This document shows, piece by piece, positions 57,366 through 64,000 of a DNA stretch of 64,000 nucleotides. Position 1 is the stretch's first letter. Each line of letters begins with the position of its first letter. The translations under genes were made by a program, and so were the position numbers. The DNA is from Modestobacter italicus. GTDB taxonomy: Bacteria; Actinomycetota; Actinomycetes; Mycobacteriales; Geodermatophilaceae. The stretch spans positions 310,001 through 374,000 of the forward strand of contig NZ_JABGCJ010000001.1 in the NCBI RefSeq assembly GCF_019799965.1, given 5' to 3'. The notes under the pieces are model-generated. The model did no database searches and had not been told where the DNA came from. It worked only from the letters and a program-made list of their open reading frames with translations.

Positions 57366-59957
57366 GTGGTGACGTCCCTGCGCTCCGCGCGGCTCCCCGG
57401 CGACGCCCCCACGGCGGCCGGGCCCGACCCCGAGGAGGACCGGCCGGTGGCCGCGCCGCCCGGCACCGAGCTGCTCGCCGCGTTGCTCGCCGACACCGAG
57501 GACGACGACGACCCGGTGACCCACGTGCACCGGCTGCCGGTCCGGGAGAGCCGGACGGCGCCGTGGCCGGAGTGGGTGGCCGCCCCGCTGCGCGAGCGGC
57601 TGGCCGAACGGGGCGTGCTGGCGCCGTTCAGCCACCAGGTGGCCGCCGCCGAGCTGGCCCACGCGGGCAACCACGTCGTCGTCGCCACCGGGACGGCGTC
57701 GGGCAAGTCGCTGGCCTACCAACTGCCCGCGCTCACCGCGCTGGCCGAGGACCCCCGGGCCTGCGTGCTCTACCTCGCCCCCACCAAGGCCCTGGCCCGC
57801 GACCAGCTGGCCTCGGTGGCCGCGCTGGCCGACCCCTCGGTGCGGCCGGCCGCCTACGACGGGGACACCCCGGGCGAGGAGCGGGAGTGGGTGCGGCGGC
57901 ACTCGCGGTGGATCGTCACCAACCCGGACATGCTGCACCGCGGGATCCTGCCGGCCCACCAGAAGTGGTCCAGCACGCTGCGCCGGGTCGCCTACGTGGT
58001 GGTCGACGAGTGCCACGCCTACCGCGGGGTGTTCGGCTCGCACGTCGGCCACGTGCTGCGCCGGCTGCGCCGGGTCTGCCGGCGCTACGGCGCCGAACCG
58101 GTCTTCGTGCTCGCCTCGGCCACCGTCGCCGATCCCGCCGCGGCCGCGAGCCGGCTGGTCGGCGCCCCGGTGACCGCGGTGACCGAGGACGGCTCGCCGC
58201 GGCCGGGCGCGACCTTCGCCCTGTGGGAGCCGCCGCTGACGGAGCGGACCGGCGAGCACGGGGCGCCGCTGCGGCGCTCGGCCGCCGCGGACGCCGCGGG
58301 GCTGCTGGCCGACCTGGTCGAGCAGGGCGCCCGCACGCTGGCCTTCGTCCGGTCCCGCCGGTCGGCGGAGTCGGTGGCCGAGCAGGCCCGGGCGCTCCTC
58401 CGCTCGCGCGGCCGGGCCGACCTCGTGCGGAAGGTGGACTCCTACCGGGGCGGCTACCTGCCCGAGGAGCGCCGGGAGCTGGAGCGGGCACTGTCGGTCG
58501 GCGACCTGCTGGGCGTGGCCACCACCAACGCCCTGGAGCTCGGCATCGACATCGCCGGGCTGGACGCCGTGGTGCTCGCCGGCTACCCCGGCACGCTGGC
58601 CTCGATGTGGCAGCAGGCGGGCCGGGCCGGCCGGGCGCAGCGGGAGTCGCTGGTGGTGTTCGTGGCCCGCGACGACCCGCTGGACCACTACCTCGCCCAC
58701 CACCCGCAGGCGGTGTTCGGCCGGCCGGTCGAGGCGACCGTCACCGACCCGGCCAACCCCTACGTGCTCGGCCCCCAGCTGTGCTGCGCGGCGGCCGAGC
58801 TGCCGCTGCGCGCCGACGAGCTGGCGGACTTCGGCGGCGAGGTGGCCGAGGCGCAGGTGGCCGAACTGGTCGCCGAGGGGCTGCTCCGCGCCCGCCCGAC
58901 CGGCTGGTACTGGGCCGGCCGGGGGCGGCCGGACGTCGACATCCGGGGCAGCGGCGAGGCTCCGGTCTCGATCATCGAGGGCGCGACCGGGCGGCTGCTG
59001 GGCACGGTCGACGGCGACGCCTCGCACGCCACCGTGCACACCGGCGCGCTGTACGTGCACCGCGGCGAGAGCTACGTGGTGGACGAGTTCGACGTCGAGG
59101 ACTCCTGTGCCGTGGTGCACCCGGAGAGCCCCGAGTGGACGACGGTGGCCCGGGACCTGGTCGACCTGTCCATCGTCTCCATCGACCGCACCCGGGCACT
59201 GGGGGCGGTCACCGCGCACACCGGCGTCGTCGACGTGACCAACCAGGTGGTCGCCTACCAGCGGCGCCGGCTGGGCACCGGCGAGGTCCTCGCGGAGTTC
59301 CCGCTGGACCTCCCCGCCCGGCAGCTGCGCACCCGCGCGGTCTGGCTGACGCTGGACGAACGGGCCGTGGCCCGCGCAGACGTGGACGACGCTGCTCTCC
59401 CCGGGTCGCTGCACGCCGCCGAGCACGCCTCCATCGGCATCCTCCCGCTGCTGGCCACCTGCGACCGGTGGGACCTCGGCGGCGTCTCCACCGCCCTGCA
59501 CCCGGACACCGGCGCGGCCACGATCGTCGTCTACGACGGGCACCCGGGCGGTGCCGGTTTCGCCGAACGCGGCTACGCGGTGCTGCGGGAGTGGCTGCAG
59601 GCGACCCGGGCCACCGTGGCCAGCTGCGAGTGCGAGTCGGGCTGCCCGTCGTGCGTGCAGTCGCCCAAGTGCGGCAACGGCAACGAGCCGCTGGACAAGG
59701 CCGGCGCGGTCCGGGTGCTCGACGTCGTCCTGGACGAGCTGGCCTCCACCGGAGAGGCACCCGGCACCGGGTCGCCCGGCGAGGGGGTGCCCGAGGCGGC
59801 GCCCGAGGCCGCCCGGACGCGGGACGCCACCCCGCCGGTGCACACCCGGGCAGCTCGCCGCCGGACGCCGCGTGCGCAGTCGCCCGCGGCCTCCGCGGCC
59901 GGGCCCGGGGCCGGCCGTCCCGAGGCCGAGGCGGCGGTCGACGACCTGGTCTTCTGA
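57366..59957 (+). CDS. DEAD/DEAH-box helicase with DUF1998 zinc-binding C-terminus (MrfA/YprA-like, Rv3649-like)
   Basis: 863 residues; tandem GTG codons at 57366 and 57369, the latter seven bases after a GACAGT -10-like hexamer (leaderless). Motifs: Walker A GTASGKS near 113, YLAPTKALARDQ (Ia), VVDECHAYRGVFGSH (II, DECH), LASATVADP (III), ATNALELGIDIAGLD and QQAGRAGRAQR (VI). The C-terminal DUF1998 region includes CECESGCPSCVQSPKCGNGN, the four-Cys zinc site found in MrfA, a 3'-5' helicase for repair of mitomycin crosslinks in Bacillus subtilis. A 70-residue Pro/Ala/Arg tail is extra. Confidence 0.92.
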   Translation: MVTSLRSARLPGDAPTAAGPDPEEDRPVAAPPGTELLAALLADTEDDDDPVTHVHRLPVRESRTAPWPEWVAAPLRERLAERGVLAPFSHQVAAAELAHAGNHVVVATGTASGKSLAYQLPALTALAEDPRACVLYLAPTKALARDQLASVAALADPSVRPAAYDGDTPGEEREWVRRHSRWIVTNPDMLHRGILPAHQKWSSTLRRVAYVVVDECHAYRGVFGSHVGHVLRRLRRVCRRYGAEPVFVLASATVADPAAAASRLVGAPVTAVTEDGSPRPGATFALWEPPLTERTGEHGAPLRRSAAADAAGLLADLVEQGARTLAFVRSRRSAESVAEQARALLRSRGRADLVRKVDSYRGGYLPEERRELERALSVGDLLGVATTNALELGIDIAGLDAVVLAGYPGTLASMWQQAGRAGRAQRESLVVFVARDDPLDHYLAHHPQAVFGRPVEATVTDPANPYVLGPQLCCAAAELPLRADELADFGGEVAEAQVAELVAEGLLRARPTGWYWAGRGRPDVDIRGSGEAPVSIIEGATGRLLGTVDGDASHATVHTGALYVHRGESYVVDEFDVEDSCAVVHPESPEWTTVARDLVDLSIVSIDRTRALGAVTAHTGVVDVTNQVVAYQRRRLGTGEVLAEFPLDLPARQLRTRAVWLTLDERAVARADVDDAALPGSLHAAEHASIGILPLLATCDRWDLGGVSTALHPDTGAATIVVYDGHPGGAGFAERGYAVLREWLQATRATVASCECESGCPSCVQSPKCGNGNEPLDKAGAVRVLDVVLDELASTGEAPGTGSPGEGVPEAAPEAARTRDATPPVHTRAARRRTPRAQSPAASAAGPGAGRPEAEAAVDDLVF

Positions 59958-59974
59958 CCCGGTCCGGCGGCGGA

Positions 59975-59991
59975 GGACCGCTCCGCGGTCC
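59975..59991 (+). terminator. Terminator hairpin after the helicase gene
   Basis: GGACCGC-TCC-GCGGTCC, a perfect 7-bp stem 17 bases past the stop. Confidence 0.65.
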
Positions 59992-60058
59992 GCTCTCCCC
60001 CGTGCGGAGGGGGCCGGAGCTCCGTCGTACGGCCGATGTGCCCGGCTGTCCCGCTGCC

Positions 60059-60064
60059 TAGCGT
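60059..60064 (+). promoter_or_regulatory. Candidate -10 element of the 77-residue membrane protein gene
   Basis: TAGCGT followed by CG, 44 bp before the ATG. The same TAGCGTCG octamer precedes the RiPP precursor gene (60434), hinting at shared control. Confidence 0.4.
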
Positions 60065-60107
60065 CGACGGTGACCGAGAGCTCCCGCCCACCACCCAGGA
60101 GGCAGCG

Positions 60108-60341
60108 ATGGCCCCGTCGAGCAGTTCCCCGGGCAACAGGCGCCCGGCACGTCCGCGCAGCAAGACCTTCGACATGATGAAGCTGGCGATCTGCGTCGGC
60201 ATCGGTGCCGCGCTGGGGGTCGTGTTCAGCGACACCGACCCGCTCGGCGTGCCCAGCCTGGCCATCGGGCCGGCACTGGGCGTCGTGGTCGCGCACCTGT
60301 GGAGCAAGCCCGAGCGCGAGGCCGCGTCACGGGGCACCTGA
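60108..60341 (+). CDS. Small two-helix membrane protein
   Basis: 77 residues from ATG with AGGAGG seven bases upstream. A basic, Ser/Pro/Arg-rich lead (1-20) precedes two hydrophobic stretches: KLAICVGIGAALGVVF (about 25-40) and LAIGPALGVVVAHLW (about 51-65), with the turn SDTDPLGVPS between. The end is charged (SKPEREAASRG). I do not recognise a family. It lies between the helicase terminator and the RiPP precursor on the same strand and shares the promoter octamer of the latter, so it might serve that locus (immunity or export helper), but this is only positional. Confidence 0.6.
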   Translation: MAPSSSSPGNRRPARPRSKTFDMMKLAICVGIGAALGVVFSDTDPLGVPSLAIGPALGVVVAHLWSKPEREAASRGT

Positions 60342-60433
60342 GCCGGGCGGCGCCGGGGCGTCTCCCTCGCGAGGAGGAGATGATCCGGCACAGGTTCAGC
60401 CGTAAGGCCGAGGCGACCGCCACCGCCCCCCGT

Positions 60434-60439
60434 TAGCGT
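60434..60439 (+). promoter_or_regulatory. Candidate -10 element of the RiPP precursor gene
   Basis: TAGCGT (as TTAGCGTCG) lies 49 bp before the precursor ATG, leaving a leader of about 42 nt that ends in GGGAG. Confidence 0.45.
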
Positions 60440-60487
60440 CGTGGCCGAGACAGCGCACCAGCCGATCAACCCTCCGGGAGACAGCAG

Positions 60488-60673
60488 ATGACCGCAGTCC
60501 TCACCCAGCCCACCGCTCCGGACGCCGACCTCGACGTGGCCGGCGAGCTGGAGCTCGAGCTCGCCGAGCAGCGCGTCGGCCAGGACGTCGCCGTGCTCAC
60601 CGGGATGCCGGGGATCTCCACCCTCCACTGCGTCACCTCGCGGCTGGCCCCGCACCAGCTGCCGACGCTCTGA
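60488..60673 (+). CDS. Candidate RiPP precursor peptide of lanthipeptide type
   Basis: 61 residues from ATG with CCGGGAG upstream. The first ~42 residues look like a leader: acidic and Leu/Glu-rich (DVAGELELELAEQR), like the amphipathic ELxxE helix recognised by class II enzymes. A Gly-containing junction (TGMPG) precedes a possible core, ISTLHCVTSRLAPHQLPTL, holding Ser44, Thr45, Cys48, Thr50, Ser51 and Thr60. One Cys and several Ser/Thr would allow dehydration and at most one thioether ring. The gene is followed by a perfect 16-bp hairpin and then the LanM-type dehydratase gene. The precursor role rests on context and composition; no family is recognised. Confidence 0.6.
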   Translation: MTAVLTQPTAPDADLDVAGELELELAEQRVGQDVAVLTGMPGISTLHCVTSRLAPHQLPTL

Positions 60674-60695
60674 GGACCGCCGCCCCTCTCCCTTC

Positions 60696-60730
60696 CCGAG
60701 ACCACCACGGCCCAGCCGTGGTGGTCTCGG
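60696..60730 (+). terminator. 16-bp hairpin (attenuator) between precursor and dehydratase genes
   Basis: CCGAGACCACCACGGC (60696-60711) and GCCGTGGTGGTCTCGG (60715-60730) pair perfectly across CCA. It lacks a U-tract, so partial termination or 3'-end protection is likely, giving more precursor than enzyme mRNA, as in many bacteriocin operons. Confidence 0.75.
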
Positions 60731-60818
60731 CCCTTGCGAGGACGGTGTCATCACGGACTGGACGACGGTCTTCCCCGAGGTCGCCGACCCCGCAGAGCTG
60801 ACCGACCTGCTGAGCCGG

Positions 60819-62474
60819 GTGGACGCGATCGAGCTGGACCCGCTCCCCGCCCCGCCCCACCCCGGTTCGGTCTCCTCGCCGGCCGCGGCGCCGGTCCCCG
60901 CTGCCCTGTTCGGCGAGGTGATGACCGGCCTGGTCGCCGACCAGCTGCAGGACACCGCCGGCCGGCTGCGCCCCCTGCGCCTGCTCGCCGACCCCGACGC
61001 CGTGGTGCAGACCGTGACCGCCCACGCCGTGCACCTGGCCAGCACCCTGGCCGCCCGCTCCGTGCTCCGCCGCCTCGACCACCGCCGCCGGGCGGGGAGC
61101 CTGACCGGGAGCACGGCCGAGGAGCGCCACGCGTCGTTCGTCGCCGAGCTCGCGTCACCGGCGGGCCTGGCCGGGCTGGTCGCCGAGCAGCCGGACCTGG
61201 TCGCCTGGGTCCGGGCCGTCGTGGGCCTGCGGCTGGACGCGGTGGCCGACCTGCTGACGGCCACGGACCGGCACTGGCCCACGGTGGCGGCCACGGTGGC
61301 CGGTGTCCACCCCGGCGACCGGGTCGCCGGGGTGGACCTCGGTGCCGGTGACACCCACGGCCGGGGCCGCAGCGTCGCCGTCCTGCGGCTGGACTCCGGC
61401 GGCGCCGTGGTCGTCAAGCCCCGCCACCTGGGCGTCGAGCAGGCCTTCGGCACGGTCGCGTCCTGGCTGGGCGAGCAGGTCGGCGTGGAGCTGCCGCGCC
61501 TGACCGGCTGGTCGGCGGACGGCCACGGGTGGGTGGAGCACGTCGGGCCGGGCACCGCCCCGCCGGCGCCGACGTACCTGCGGGCCACCGGTGTCCTGCT
61601 GGCGGCGCTGCACCTGCTCGACGCCACCGACGTGCACTACGAGAACCTGCTCGTCGACCGCGCGGGCCTGCCCGTCGTGGTGGACGCCGAGACGCTGCTG
61701 ACCCCGCGGCTGGAGGGCACCGACCGGCCGGACGACGGCCTGCTCGGGGTGGTGGCCACCGGCATGCTGTCGCTGCGCCGGGAGCAGGCCGGCCCGGGTG
61801 ACGGTGAGCTGGACCCGGGGGCGCTCGGTTACACCCCCGGCGCGGTCTCCCCCTTCCGCAGCTGGCAGGTCGTGCGCCCCGGCCGGGACGACATGCGGCT
61901 GGAGATGGCGCCGGTCCGGGTCGACCACCCGGGCCCGGCGGCAGCCGCGCGGCACCGCACCGCCGCCGACCGGGACGAGCTGGAACGCGGGTTCTCCGAC
62001 GTGCTCGGCTGGGTGCTGGCGCACCGGGAGCGGACCATCGGGCGGATCGACACGGCCATGCCCGACGACCCCGCCGCCTCGGTGCGCTACATCCACCGTC
62101 CGACGATGCTCTACGCGCAGGTGCTCCGGATGGCCACGCACCCGACGTTCGTCACCCGCGCCGACCGGCGGCGCGCCCTGGGCCGACTCGCCGTGCTCGG
62201 TCCCGCCACACCGTGGCCCCTGCTCGCCTCCGAGATCCGCCAGCTGGATCTGGGTGACCTCCCGAGTTTCCGGGTGCCGCTGCGCGGTACTAGCGTCCTC
62301 GACGGGCTCGGCGACGAGACGGGAGCACGGTGCCGCCAGGCCCCGCTGGCGCGTTGCCTCGATGCCGTGCGCCGGCTCACCGACTCAGACGCGAGGAGGG
62401 AAGCCGCAGCCGTGCACACCAGTCTCGCCGCCTGGGACACCGTTCCCGACGGTGACGCCGGACCTCGCGCATGA
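60819..62474 (+). CDS. LanM-type lanthipeptide dehydratase (DUF4135) lacking the LanC cyclase domain
   Basis: 551 residues from GTG. The whole length matches the N-terminal dehydratase half of class II LanM, which phosphorylates Ser/Thr and eliminates phosphate. The kinase-like site is intact: VVVKPRHLGVEQAF (Lys200, Glu207), DVHYENLLVD (Asp271, His273, Asn276) and VVVDAETLL (Asp289, Glu291); the elimination pair is Arg423/Thr429 in RYIHRPT. The protein stops at about the usual domain border; the ~400-residue zinc LanC cyclase with its Cys-His-Cys ligands is absent. The true start is uncertain: the frame stays open and protein-like to about 60735 without ATG/GTG/TTG before 60819, and an ATC at 60750 follows GAGG. 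The stop overlaps the kinase gene (ATGA). Confidence 0.82.
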   Translation: MDAIELDPLPAPPHPGSVSSPAAAPVPAALFGEVMTGLVADQLQDTAGRLRPLRLLADPDAVVQTVTAHAVHLASTLAARSVLRRLDHRRRAGSLTGSTAEERHASFVAELASPAGLAGLVAEQPDLVAWVRAVVGLRLDAVADLLTATDRHWPTVAATVAGVHPGDRVAGVDLGAGDTHGRGRSVAVLRLDSGGAVVVKPRHLGVEQAFGTVASWLGEQVGVELPRLTGWSADGHGWVEHVGPGTAPPAPTYLRATGVLLAALHLLDATDVHYENLLVDRAGLPVVVDAETLLTPRLEGTDRPDDGLLGVVATGMLSLRREQAGPGDGELDPGALGYTPGAVSPFRSWQVVRPGRDDMRLEMAPVRVDHPGPAAAARHRTAADRDELERGFSDVLGWVLAHRERTIGRIDTAMPDDPAASVRYIHRPTMLYAQVLRMATHPTFVTRADRRRALGRLAVLGPATPWPLLASEIRQLDLGDLPSFRVPLRGTSVLDGLGDETGARCRQAPLARCLDAVRRLTDSDARREAAAVHTSLAAWDTVPDGDAGPRA

Positions 62475-63769
62475 CCTCGCGGCTCCTCACTGCGTTCGGG
62501 GCGCACGAGGGGTGGGAACGCCCTCTCCACCGGGCGCGTGCGCTGCGGGTCGACCTGGTGGTCGCCGTCGTCTTCGGCGCCTGCGCGGTGCTCTCCCTGG
62601 ACACCGCCCGCAGCCTGGGCTCGCTGGCCCAGGTGGGGACCAGCCGGCCGTGGCAGTACCTGTGGCTGGTCGTGCCGGCCCTGACCCTGGCAGTGCGCCG
62701 GGTGCTCCCGTTGCTCGTGCTCGTCGTGGCCACCGCGCACCTGGTGGTGACCGCGGTCGTCGAGCCCGCGCTCTCCCCGGTCTTCTTCGTCCAGATCTAC
62801 TACTTCTTCGCGTTGTTCAACGCGATCTCCTGGTCCCGGCACCGACGTGCCGCGCTGGCCATGACGGTCGGGTTCGGGCTGGTCGCCGTGGCGTGGGTGC
62901 TGGCCGACTTCGTGGTGCGCGACAGCCTGGCGCCGCTGGAGGGGCTGCCGGAGCTGGGCCCCTTCTCCCCCACCACCGCGGCCGTGCTGCAGGTGCTCCT
63001 GTCGACGCTGGTCTTCTACCTCAGCGCGACCGTCGGCGGCGTGCTGACCTGGTGGAGCGCCCGCCGGGAGGCGCAGGCGCGGGAGCAGGCGGTGCTCATC
63101 GCCCAGCAGTCCGCGCAGCTGAGCGAGCGCGCGGTGAGCGAGGAGCGGTTGCGCATCGCCCGCGAGCTGCACGACGTGGTGGGCCACCACATCGCGGTCA
63201 TCGGGATCCAGACCGGAGCCGCCCGCCGGGTGCTGACCAGCACGCCGGACCAGGCCACCGAGGCGATGCTCCAGGTCGAGCGATCGGCACGGTCGGCCAC
63301 CCACGACCTGCGGCTGCTGCTCAGCGCGCTGCGGGTGCGCAACGACGAGGCGCCCGGGGTGTCCCCGCTGCACGGCGCCCAGGCCATGGACGCGCTGGTG
63401 GAGTCGTTCACCGCGCTGGGGCTGCGGGTCGACCTGCACCGCTGCGGGGACCTCGACGCCGTCCCGACCACCGTGGGGCTGGCGCTGCACCGGATCCTGC
63501 AGGAGTCGCTGACGAACGTGCGGCGGCACTCCACCGCCGACCAGGTGCACGTCCGGCTCGAGACCGGTGACCGGGAGGGGCCGCGCACCGTGCGGCTGAC
63601 CGTGACCGACAACGGCCGCCCCCGGGGCGGCACGTCGGGCAGCCGGGTGGGCCTGCTCGGGATGCGCGAGCGCGTCGAGCTGCACGGCGGCACCCTGAGG
63701 ACCGGCACGACCGAGGAGGGCGGCTTCCAGGTCGCCGTCTGCCTGAGCTGGACGGAGGAACGCGCGTGA
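62471..63769 (+). CDS. Sensor histidine kinase (HisKA_3, NarL/DesK-type)
   Basis: 432 residues from the ATG that overlaps the dehydratase stop. Residues 1-205 carry about six membrane helices with short loops and no extracytoplasmic domain, so the signal is probably sensed in the membrane. A short coiled coil ([16 protein letters not shown]) leads into HisKA_3 with [13 protein letters not shown] (phospho-His near 233). The HATPase has the N box [16 protein letters not shown] and G box [14 protein letters not shown]. Coupling to the dehydratase gene suggests that it controls this locus, for example by sensing the mature product. Confidence 0.93.
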   Translation: MTSRLLTAFGAHEGWERPLHRARALRVDLVVAVVFGACAVLSLDTARSLGSLAQVGTSRPWQYLWLVVPALTLAVRRVLPLLVLVVATAHLVVTAVVEPALSPVFFVQIYYFFALFNAISWSRHRRAALAMTVGFGLVAVAWVLADFVVRDSLAPLEGLPELGPFSPTTAAVLQVLLSTLVFYLSATVGGVLTWWSARREAQAREQAVLIAQQSAQLSERAVSEERLRIARELHDVVGHHIAVIGIQTGAARRVLTSTPDQATEAMLQVERSARSATHDLRLLLSALRVRNDEAPGVSPLHGAQAMDALVESFTALGLRVDLHRCGDLDAVPTTVGLALHRILQESLTNVRRHSTADQVHVRLETGDREGPRTVRLTVTDNGRPRGGTSGSRVGLLGMRERVELHGGTLRTGTTEEGGFQVAVCLSWTEERA

Positions 63770-64000
63770 GCGACGTCCCGCAGGGCCCGGCCACCGGGTC
63801 CGGACCGGTGCGGGTGCTGCTCGTGGACGACCAGAAGCTGGTCCGGGCCGGGTTCACGATGATCTTCGGCGCCGAGGCGGACCTGGAGGTCGTCGGCGAG
63901 GCGTGCAACGGGGTCGAGGCCATCGAGGTCGCCCGCCGGACGAGGCCGGACGTGATCCTCATGGACGTGCAGATGCCGGTCATGGACGGCATCGAGGCGA
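63766..64000 (+). CDS. NarL/LuxR-family response regulator (partial, cut by window end)
   Basis: 78 codons are visible from the GTG that overlaps the kinase stop (GTGA), with GGAGG upstream. The receiver domain shows [16 protein letters not shown] with the acidic pocket and [13 protein letters not shown] with the phospho-acceptor Asp67. The pairing with a HisKA_3 kinase predicts a C-terminal LuxR-type helix-turn-helix beyond the window. Confidence 0.93.
   Translation, partial: MSDVPQGPATGSGPVRVLLVDDQKLVRAGFTMIFGAEADLEVVGEACNGVEAIEVARRTRPDVILMDVQMPVMDGIEA

Noticed and set aside
60380-60436. 18-codon basic peptide ORF (MIRHRFSRKAEATATAPR)
   Set aside because: AGGAGG is only two bases from its ATG, the stop falls in the precursor -10 element, and nothing supports expression.

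Overview
This is a gene-dense, very GC-rich chromosomal segment of an actinobacterium. Lsr2, CarD, DisA, ClpC, a 500-residue LysS, actinobacterial-type TopA and mycobacteria-like gene order all point to Actinomycetes. The overall style (UV and desiccation genes, GTG starts, many GTGA/ATGA overlaps) is most like Geodermatophilaceae such as Blastococcus, Modestobacter or Geodermatophilus; the family placement is an inference. I see no rRNA, insertion sequence, prophage or CRISPR array. From memory, the backbone follows Mycobacterium tuberculosis Rv3579c to Rv3649, interrupted by lineage-specific insertions.

Layout. 1-5800: end of an HtrA-like protease, a DUF445 membrane protein, and the carD-ispD-ispF-cysS-rlmB run on the minus strand. 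5900-8350: a UbiA-type prenyltransferase and an iron-sulfur photolyase, tail to tail and sharing a CTAG stop. 8450-13500: an LpqE-like lipoprotein, radA, disA, a membrane-anchored protein and mutY, a genome-maintenance and c-di-AMP block. 13500-17000: a 24-bp tandem hairpin array, clpC with a candidate ClgR site, and lsr2. 17100-24300: one overlapping minus-strand operon (DUF2520, panC, panD, nadB, nadC, coaX, lysS) joining CoA and NAD synthesis. 24600-32500: an SDR, a large DUF6779-like protein, a DUF1684 protein, and an osmoprotectant ABC transporter whose binding protein is circularly permuted. 32580-43700: the ftsH-folE-folP-folB-folK-DUF3180 operon, then hpt, tilS, a DUF2342 metalloprotease and a D-Ala-D-Ala carboxypeptidase with a huge cytoplasmic extension. 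43700-60000: ppa, tRNA-Thr, holB, an MFS-thymidylate kinase fusion, two methyltransferases, topA, a WXG-like/DUF1023 hydrolase pair, a proton-pumping pyrophosphatase with a Crp-type palindrome upstream, and an MrfA-like helicase.

The right end (60100-64000) is the most unusual. A 61-residue Cys/Ser/Thr-containing peptide is separated by a perfect 16-bp hairpin from a LanM-type dehydratase that ends where the LanC cyclase domain should begin. The dehydratase is translationally coupled to a histidine kinase, which is coupled to a response regulator cut by the window end. This looks like a cyclase-less lanthipeptide-type (RiPP) locus with its own two-component system. Other novel-looking items are the permuted binding protein, the GNRA-loop hairpin array after mutY, and a dispersed palindromic element found five times at gene 3' ends.
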